From Muricea muricata (lineage: Eukaryota > Cnidaria > Anthozoa > Malacalcyonacea > Plexauridae): DNA of 64,000 bases. The stretch's first letter is position 1, and each line of letters opens with the position of its first letter. Location of the stretch: contig OY979718.1 of NCBI GenBank assembly GCA_963855995.1, forward strand, positions 43,335,559-43,399,558, read 5' to 3'. The notes beneath the pieces are model-generated. The model had not been told where the DNA came from and did no database searches. It saw only the letters and a list, made by a program, of their open reading frames with translations. Both the position numbers and the translations under genes were made by a program. This document shows, piece after piece, positions 56,466 to 64,000 of this stretch.

Positions 56466-57550
56466 TCAAATAATTCGAATGCGTACCAGAACATTAACAA
56501 CGCCTGGGATGCTATGGTGTGACATATACACTAGATAGCGCATCTGTATATCAAAAAGTGAAGCCAAAAATCTCAGCGGTATCCCCTCATAACAATAGGC
56601 GGCGGCCATATTGGTCGTTCTTACTTTTCAAAAAAATGCTACAGAAAACACTATACTTTTCTGCATTTGTGTATTAAATACTTTCAGCTGCATAAAAGAG
56701 GATTTATTGTCAACTTTGTCCATGCATTTCGGCAATACAAAATAGACAAATTGTCATGCCCCGTGTCAACTATGTGGGAACGACCAGCGCCTGCGATCCG
56801 GCTTCAATTTTCGGCTGCCCACAGTGTGGGATGCACCATCTAGTGTATATGAGATATCTATGATAGAGAAACATAAACTTCCTGCAAAAAATTATTCATC
56901 ATTGTTAACATAGCTTTGCACAGATTAATTAGTTTTGTGAAAACAATATCCTGCATTAGACTTTAAAGTAGTTATTTAAAGAAAATCATCATCTAAAAAC
57001 TAGAATTGATATTAAAATTGTAAAGACTTATGCTTAATACTTCCAATCATACGAAAGAGAACATGGTAAAGCAAATCGTTTTTGCTGTAAACTCCAAGAA
57101 AAATAGCGCATCTTCTCTTATTTACAGACTTTCAAAGCTGTACCATTCAGCTAGTCTGTTGCCTTGTTCATTCGCTGAAGTCTCGCTCACTGCGGCAATA
57201 ATAATAGGCAAATCATTTGATCTCATAGGTTGCTTGGCCCATAATAGGCAAATAAGCATGGTGAGATGCCCTTTGGTGATATTCTCATGTTTCGCGCACG
57301 AATGCACCGTCTTTGTCTTTCATTTGATATCGAAATTGAACGAGATTAGGACTGGTTCAGAAAAGACATTCACACGCGAAACAATTTGCCATTTATGGGT
57401 TATATCATCATGATGATGATATAACCAAAATATGTCTCAAATTGCACACATTTTCTGTTGGTGGTCACGTGTTTTCGCACCTTTTGTATACCTTCAATTC
57501 AAGAGAATTTTTTTATATACAGGTAAAGGTCTGTGCTTTACTTTATAAGT
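56466..57550. repeat. Dispersed repeat, left copy
   Basis: Matches 63226-64000 over its whole length in direct orientation, by eye at about nine bases in ten, apart from an inserted MITE at 56523-56851. It contains a palindrome, GGTTATATCATCATGATG and complement, at 57398-57426. ORFs in it are not shared intact by the second copy. Confidence 0.9.
56523..56851. repeat. 329-bp MITE inserted in the left dispersed-repeat copy
   Basis: Ends CATATACACTAGATAGCGCA and the complement of CATATACACTAGATGGTGCA, two mismatches in 22. It is absent from the second copy of the host repeat. Confidence 0.82.
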
Positions 57551-58431
57551 ACGAAACAGATAGATGAAAAAAACTTTGCGATGAACGGAATATAATTGCC
57601 AACAACTCTAATGCATGTACCTGTATCTCTTCCTAGTTTTATCCAAACGCTATAATAATTGCTAACTACTTAGTTGATGAACCTGTGGCCTACCATTTCT
57701 CGTGAAGGTCTTAATGGTGGATATTGACCCATATTCCACCGTTGTCTGTGTTGCCTGCGACATTCTTCAAAACTTAATATTGTATTTTGTTTCATGAAGT
57801 TTGTTTTTGTCCATTGATGTGTTTGTGTCTTCTTGCAACCTTGCAAATGAAAATAGCACCTCAGGTAATTCAATATTCACTGTGAATTTGAAATCTGCCC
57901 GATATTGTAAAACAAAACAACTTTTCTCCCAGTCGTTTAAGAAGGCGTGTTTCTGTTTTAAGAGAGATTTCGCAGGAAAATTTCGAAATTTATATTCCAG
58001 AACTCGTTCTACGAACTGTACGTTTAATTCTTTTCGCAAAGTATAAATCTTTTTAGGTAAAATTATCGATGGAGAAAGTTGACCGGCCGAATGAACTGTG
58101 CGTTCAACTCGCCCAATTACGGATTAATCGCGCATACATTGCCAAGTAAACGGAGCACGGATAAGGCAAAGTTTGTCATTTAGTATAGTCATCAGGAACA
58201 AGGTTACGTTATATGTAGTTTGTATATAGTGCTTTTTCTTCAAAAAAATGTAATTAGAATTGTACATAATCTGTCCGCTTGGTCTATACATACTGTAAGT
58301 ATTGCATACTGAAGATCCTGAAATCCGTGGTCATCTGTAGGATTGTATGCAGTTACTGCACTTTCTTAAGGAGAAATGAAAATGTACGAAATAAATGTAA
58401 TTTACAACATGATTTTTTAATGTTCTAACAG
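57551..58431. other. Spacer, nothing recognised
   Basis: Short overlapping ORFs on both strands around 57.7-58.05 kb show no domain or splice pattern I can defend. Confidence 0.4.
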
Positions 58432-58868
58432 GTTGTTCTAAAAAAATGTCCCCGTAAGAAGCTTCTTGAGATCAATCTGTGTAAATCTCCAGGTCCCTTT
58501 GATCACTTTGATCCACTACCAAAGATAATAAAAAGATTCGCGGAAGAATTTTCTGTCCCTCTTGCCGACACTATTAATTCCTCTATTCGTAATATAATCG
58601 TAATTTTCAAATGATTGATGTGAGTACGGCCTTCACACATTAAAGAGTTAAATTTGACGGGAATTAAGCTATCCAGTTTCCTTACCACAAATGCTGGAGT
58701 ACCTCAAGGGAGCAAAATTGGACCGTTTTCTTTTATTACCAAGATCACTCGCCTTCCTGATATTGCAATGACTGATAACTCAACGAGTAATGAATCAGTT
58801 TCAATGTTTATAGATGACACAACGATTTCCGAAATATTGAATGTTGCCAATCATGATCATACATGAAT
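58432..58868 (+). pseudogene. LINE reverse-transcriptase fragment
   Basis: Two pieces of a non-LTR reverse transcriptase. The first, LLEINLCKSPGPFDHFDPLP to RFAEEFSVPLADTINSSI, is the usual segment before the palm. After a stop and a large internal deletion comes GVPQGSKIGPFSF, then the active site degraded to MFIDDTTISEI. Neither the endonuclease nor the C-terminus is present. Confidence 0.8.
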
Positions 58869-58909
58869 CAAACAAACCAATTGGAATCGTGTATCGATAA
58901 AAACCCTCA

Positions 58910-59755
58910 CTGCGAAGCTTCCAAACCTAAACGTCACCAAATTTAATGGGGAGTATATCGATTGGAACAGATTTTGGAACTAATTTACTGAAGAAATCAA
59001 CAGGTATGGCACCTATCACTACGTTTTCTTATTTGCTATTTGTTGTATCAAACGTAAGACGGTGTATCGATGGGTTAAAACAGGGCAAAAAGCATTCTCG
59101 GAGACCAATACGGCAAGAAGTGTGAGATAGTAAAGGCTTATGTGAGACACATTGCCCTACCAACTGTCAGGGGGTCTGGTCCTACACAAGTCCAAAAGTT
59201 CTATAAACGGTTGGTGTATGATGTCCAATCCCTGGAAATCATGGGTAAATTGGGTTAGGTCAATAGAAATGTACCACTTACCCCGGATAAATTGTCCGGT
59301 ATTCGAAGTGATCTGGTTAGTCGTGATGATGAGTGGCAAGAGTGGAATTTCGTGAAGCTTTGTGAGGCACGAAGAAATTCCATAGAAAAGGAAGACAAGA
59401 ATCGGAGACCTAACACCAAAGTCTACAATACACGACACCAAGAAGTGAGGGATATTTTTACTGTGGCGAGCCCAGGGAATCAAGTGCCAGCGGTTCTCAT
59501 CACCAACAGAGAGAAAGAAGACTTTAGCCGAATAAAAACTCTGCTTTAACTGTAGGGCAGCGGATTGCAAGAGCACTACTGGTTGTCAATTGTGTTCTAA
59601 GCTTCATCACTCTTCTATCTGTGAAACCAAGGTATCGTACAGAGAGAATATGATGTCAACAAGTGATGGTGACAAGGTGATTCATCCTATTGTTGTGATA
59701 AAAGTTGATGGTTTATGTTGTGCCTTATATAGGCAGTATAGTCTTGGCCTAGGCT
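58910..59755 (+). pseudogene. Second BEL/Pao element: gag fragment
   Basis: Begins LPNLNVTKFNGEYIDWNRFW and continues, through stops and frame changes, with SGIRSDLVSRDDEWQEWNF and zinc-knuckle residues (CRAADCKSTTGCQLC, then HHSSIC). It ends in the first residues of the protease lead-in (IHPIVVIKVDG). It is not a copy of the 15.5-kb element, but a different and much older lineage member. No LTRs seen. Confidence 0.85.
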
Positions 59756-60031
59756 AAATTGCAGTACTGGTGTCGAGAATGTTTGCCTCCGTAAGAGTTT
59801 TGAAGCTCAATGACAAAAATCAAAATATACAAAATCACAATCACTGCGTGCGTCGCAGCTGTCTCTCACACACACACACTAACACTAATTTCCCCACGTG
59901 TCACCCATCCCTAAATGTAATATGATACCTCTGTTACGTAATATATTAAAATGTCCTTATCTTGTTCCGTGAATTCTCAATACTGGACAATAAATCAACA
60001 AACTTGAAACAAAGAAACTAATATATTTTGC
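59756..60031. other. Spacer with short CA tract
   Basis: A short CA run lies near 59870; otherwise nothing recognised. Confidence 0.4.
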
Positions 60032-60130
60032 AATAACATTTGTAGAAAAATAGCGTAATAACATTTGTAATAAAAATAGTGTAACAACATTTGTAATAAA
60101 AATAATATAATAACATTTGTCGAAAAAAAT
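60032..60130. repeat. Tandem repeat, four units of about 26 bp
   Basis: AATAACATTTGTA followed by an A/T-rich spacer, repeated from 60032, 60057, 60083 and 60109. Confidence 0.85.
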
Positions 60131-60376
60131 GTGGAAAAAAGTTTTCTTTAAGAATTAATTCAATCAAATTCCATTTATTAAGCTCTGTCATTTAGCGTTT
60201 TCGCAATATAGACACATACAAAAATACATTACAGTCACAAATCTAAAGGTAAGGTCAACGCGACAGCTTTCGCTCATAATAACTTTCCCATAAACAGTAA
60301 AAACTCTGGACAAACTAAATATAGAAGATAAAGTGTATAACGCAGAATATAAACTAAAATGAGTTACTTTAATTTG

Positions 60377-60706
60377 TTAATTAGGAGGATATTTCCTTGC
60401 AGCAGCATTAACTGCGTCCGCGATTGTCTGAAAGCTACTGTCAAACCATTCCTGACCTCCTCCATCCTGAACATGTACTTGTCGCAAAGAATTATGGGCT
60501 TCATCTTCTGCCAGCTTCATATTCGACACACTATTCGTCTGAATAAGTGTAAGCTTTCTCCAATTTCCAGACTGGAGGTTTAATACCCTTAGTTTTACAG
60601 TGTTTTCATTCTCCGAAGCACCAACTTTGAAATAGTTTGATGTTCCCTCCTGGATGATGTAAATCAAACCTGGCTGTTTCAACTTAGCGTCTACGAAATC
60701 TCCCAT
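60377..60706 (-). CDS. Stand-alone GIY-YIG superfamily protein (T5orf172/MUG113-like), 109 aa
   Basis: Single-exon ORF. The frame is open further upstream, but Met at 60706 is the best start because the domain begins a few residues later. GLIYII (13-18) and FKVG (26-29) are the GIY and YIG strands. Then come LRVLNLQSG with Arg40, LAEDEAHNSL with His71, and GGGQEWF (82-88), the Glu-His and EWF order of the T5orf172/MUG113 branch. Members are mostly phage and bacterial DNA-binding or nuclease-like domains. The animal role is unknown and catalysis cannot be assumed. AATAAA lies about 200 bp past the stop on the same strand. No partner domain is fused. Confidence 0.8.
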   Translation of the reverse strand: MGDFVDAKLKQPGLIYIIQEGTSNYFKVGASENENTVKLRVLNLQSGNWRKLTLIQTNSVSNMKLAEDEAHNSLRQVHVQDGGGQEWFDSSFQTIADAVNAAARKYPPN

Positions 60707-60835
60707 TGCGTGTGCGGTTTGAAAATTCAGTGAAAAGCTACAAAATCTATCGAAAAAGAAAATTTGTTCTATATTAAACAAAGCATACCGAATTATCATC
60801 TCTACTGCAATATTGTAAATTTGCAGATTTTTCAT

Positions 60836-61738
60836 TTCCTACCGATTGATATGGTTATAGTTACACTACTCTACCACAAGTTAATATTCAACTGTTGAAA
60901 CGAGAATGTATACAGAAACATTAGTGCACAAGAAGGCGTTATATCAGCGTTGACGCTGATGTTTATATCACGAAAAACTATGCAGGCTTTCTAAAAATAA
61001 TCAATATCTGTATTACATATGTAAAATTTCTTAACTCTATCAAAAACTATAGAAAAATTTCCCATTTTGGTTGTTCAGTTGTCCATCTCAGCGAGATAAT
61101 CTCTATGAAAGGATTCAACCTTATGTATACGACTGCGTTATATCATACCTGGAACATTCCATTGTCATTCTCCTCGGCCGGCTACAATACGCCTGGGTAC
61201 TAGGTTGGCGAAAGTTGGCGACTCTGTATAGTAGTAGTTCATACATTTTATCAATTTTACAGGCAGCATTGGACTTGAATTTTGCATTTCGCTGTGTCCT
61301 AGATTCTTTTTTTACGGCGAATGGGTCATTTCATTCAGTTCACGCAATGTGGCGAAATTACCAAAACAATAAGAGTTGCGGCAAATACCAACCTAAAATG
61401 ATCAGGCTTTCTGATTGGCCTTTTCATACAAAAGTCATCATGGTTTCTGATTCGTTCATTAGAAAACCAATTTCTATACAGTAGTTTATTGTCTTTTGTT
61501 GTTATAACCAACCACTTACAAAGCCTGTAAGACGCCGAAAATTTCAAAAGAGACAAGCCAACTGCACAGGAACAAGTCGTTTGTTGCCGTGCGTTTTCAA
61601 GAGGCAAAAATCACTGGTAAAGCGCTGAAATATTTCGTCAAAGAATTTAAAATTATAATTGCTAACCCAAGTTAGCTCAAAGCAATGAAACGCCAACAAA
61701 AACTGCTATTCTTACGTGAACGTTCAACTCAAACTTCA
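60836..61738. other. Spacer, nothing recognised
   Basis: Overlapping ORFs of about 90-137 codons on both strands near 61.1-61.6 kb show no recognisable family. Confidence 0.4.
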
Positions 61739-61860
61739 ATAGACCTTTCCTGAATTTGTTTGAATGCGCAGGGCACAATAGCAGGAAATCGAGGAGGGAA
61801 ATGAACAACTATATATTCAGCGTGAATATACCAGATCATTATCGACCTCGATTTCACGAT
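61739..61860. repeat. Diverged, partly truncated copy of the 62078 MITE
   Basis: Begins AGACCTTTCCTGAAT and GAATGCGCAGGGCACAATAG. The right arm stops after the ACCTCGATTTCACG part. Confidence 0.6.
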
Positions 61861-62077
61861 TTTAATTTATCGACGTGCGTAGTGTCACGTGACCAAAGAG
61901 CTTTTATGTGTCAGAATTATTGTTTCGAATTTCAACGCTGAAATATGAATTTCTAAGAAAAAATTCGGATGAATCTCAAGTGAAAAACTAGGAGATATAA
62001 GGAGTTATGTTGTCAACAATTTCTGCAGAAACAATGATATCAATTTTCTTCGGCACAAAGTTGTATCCTTGGCCTGA

Positions 62078-62234
62078 ATAGACCTTTCCCGAATATACTG
62101 GAATACGCACGGTACAACAGTGTGAAATCGAGGCGGACAACGATCTAGTATATTCACTTTATAGTTGTTCATTACCTACCTCGATTTCATGCTATTGTGC
62201 CGTGCGCATTCAAGCAAATTCGGGAAAGTTCTAC
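62078..62234. repeat. 157-bp fold-back MITE
   Basis: Left arm starts ATAGACCTTTCCCGAAT; the right arm ends ATTCGGGAAAGTTCTAC. The arms pair for about 60 bp, including GAAATCGAGG. Confidence 0.82.
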
Positions 62235-63225
62235 TGGTTGTCTTTGCGGAAGTTGCCAAGTTGGTGCGGCTTTATTTTAGCATAGATCGTAATCGGTGGA
62301 AGAAAAGCGTCGCATAAGAGAGCCGTAGTATTTTGCGCAAAAATTTCAACGCTTAATTAATAAAATTCAAAACCTAGCATTTAATGAATACCCATGTTTT
62401 TAAAAATCATTTTTATTTACGCGACGCTTGGTATCATTAACATATTGATCTCTCGCTGACACTAGTTTTGATTTTTTACAATTTTTACACCAATTCTATT
62501 TTATTTTTCATTTATATTGAGACACTCTTACTTACATTTTCTTGGCTTGTCTTCTGTCTGACCTGTCTAGTGTCTTCTGTCTGTTTAGAAATGATTAGAC
62601 GTCTCTGGAAGAAAGCTAAGATCGCTGCTTTAGTATTTGTTGTTTTTACTGTCGTGCACAATAAAGCTGTGCCCAGGCTTGTCAAGGAAAACTCTTATGA
62701 ATGCGTCATGTAGCTTGCAGCTGTCAATGCGTCCTTTTTTGCACGGATCGCGGAATAGCGAACTGACGCGAACGCTAAATAGCGGAAACTTTTAAGTTTA
62801 ATAATGTTGAAAATGTGCATGACTAAAATCAAATCACAATACCATCTCTGAAAATTTCTACGGTTACTAAATGAGAGTATTTAAGAAACGTGCAAATAAG
62901 TTTTGAGAGCTTTGTCACAGTATAAGGAACGAACAGTAGAGACGCTCGAATCTGTTCCTTTATGTTGTTTCCGCGCATTGCCATGACTTCCAATGCTAAA
63001 TAGTCCTACTGCTCAATCCCTATGCTGTGGCACTTTTCCACAATGAAACAACGCGAAATAGATTCCTAATTTTGCGGATAATGGCATTGAAAAAACATTT
63101 ACCTGAGATTTATCGAAAAGCCTTAGTATGCGTGTGTTTGTCATGGATATATTTTGCAAAATTACGATATACTGGAAAAGTTTCTTGACAAGATAAAAAT
63201 CATCTGACAAATCGAATCAGCAAGT
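62235..63225. other. Spacer; one short ORF of doubtful status
   Basis: A plus-strand ORF at 62468-62713 encodes a hydrophobic stretch, then RRLWKKAKIAALVF, resembling a membrane segment, but there is no start, splice or family support. Confidence 0.35.
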
Positions 63226-64000
63226 CAAATAGTTCGAATGCGTACCAGAACATTAACAAAGGCCGGGATGCTATGGTGTGACACTAACCTTTAAAAAATC
63301 TCGTCGAAGAAGGTATAGAGAACCATAAAATTAAAAGTCCTGCAAAAAATTATTCATTATATAGTTAACATAGCTTTGCACAGATTAATTAGTTCTGTGA
63401 AAACAATGTTCTGCATTAGACTTTAAAGTAGTTATTTAAGGAGAATCATTATCTAAAAACTAGAATTGATATTAAAATTGTGAAGACTTATGCCTAATAC
63501 TTCCAATCATAATAAAGAAAACATGGTGAAGCGAATCGTTTTTGCTGTAAACTCCAAGAAAAATAGCGATCTTCTCTTATTTACAGACTTTCAAAGCTGA
63601 ATCATTCAGCTAGTCTGTTGCCTTGTTCATTTGCTGAAGTCTAGCTCACTGCGGCAATAATAATAGGCAAATCATTTGATCTTATAGGTTGCTTGGCCCA
63701 TGATAGGCAAATAAGCATGGTAAGATGCCCTTTGGTGATATTCTCATGCTTCGCGCACGAATGCACCGTCTTTGTCTTCCATTTGATGCCGAAATTGAAC
63801 GAGATTAGGACTGGTTCAGAACAGACATTGACACGCGAAACAATTTGCCATTTATGGGTTGTATCGTCATGATGACATAACCAAAATTTGTCTCAAATTG
63901 CACTCATTTACTGTTGGTGGTCACGTGTTTTAGCATCTTTTGTATACCTTCAAGAGAATTTTTTATATACAGGTAAAGGTCGGTGCTTTACTTTATAAGT
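63226..64000. repeat. Dispersed repeat, right copy (runs off the window)
   Basis: Second copy of 56466-57550 in the same orientation, without the MITE insertion. Base 64000 aligns with 57550, so the shared segment may extend further. Confidence 0.9.

Noticed and set aside
62468..62713. Hydrophobic 81-codon ORF as a membrane-protein exon
   Set aside because: No splice sites, start context or family support.
56466..64000. Direct repeats as LTRs of one retrotransposon
   Set aside because: No TG/CA ends, primer site or coherent pol between them; the contents are unrelated fragments on both strands.

Overview
The window is AT-rich metazoan genomic DNA with intron-split genes. The host genes (ADCY9-like adenylyl cyclase, UFM1, coronin-7, a transmembrane mucin) and the mix of BEL/Pao and Ty3/Gypsy retroelements, a tRNA-derived SINE and many fold-back MITEs fit a non-bilaterian marine animal. 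A cnidarian is my best guess, from general resemblance only; nothing here proves it.

Layout: 1-731 (minus) is the first coding exon of an ADCY9-like adenylyl cyclase. After about 4 kb of repeat-bearing spacer comes a complete six-exon UFM1 gene (4826-7892, plus), whose ATG is split by an intron. A pair of MITEs and a small repeat follow. From 10260 to 42932 (minus) lies a complete 29-coding-exon coronin-7 gene. I joined its exons by hand; every junction keeps phase and the product is 928 aa. Its introns hold most of the mobile DNA: a nearly intact BEL/Pao LTR retrotransposon with target-site duplication (15259-21028), a 5'-truncated Ty3/Gypsy copy (about 37980-40593), a 2.6-kb TIR element carrying a 31-bp minisatellite (34891-37534), a 710-bp fold-back element with 7-bp target-site duplication (41341-42050), AT microsatellites and several MITEs.

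From 43 to 52 kb I see no convincing gene; there are fold-back repeats, one unexplained 144-aa ORF, and a Tc1/mariner-like element with a hAT-type MITE nested inside it. 52383-56150 (plus) is a single-exon gene for a 1255-aa membrane mucin: signal peptide, about six 140-160 aa Ser/Thr repeats, a SEA-like module with a G-S-I-V-V motif, one transmembrane helix and a cytoplasmic tail. The right end holds two copies of a roughly 0.8-1.1 kb dispersed repeat (one carrying a MITE), a LINE reverse-transcriptase fragment joined to a second BEL/Pao gag fragment, and a small minus-strand ORF (60377-60706) for a stand-alone GIY-YIG/T5orf172-type protein.

The host genes have no evident shared pathway: cAMP signalling, ufmylation, Golgi/actin traffic and cell-surface mucin. 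No bacterial-style operon, CRISPR array or defence island is visible.
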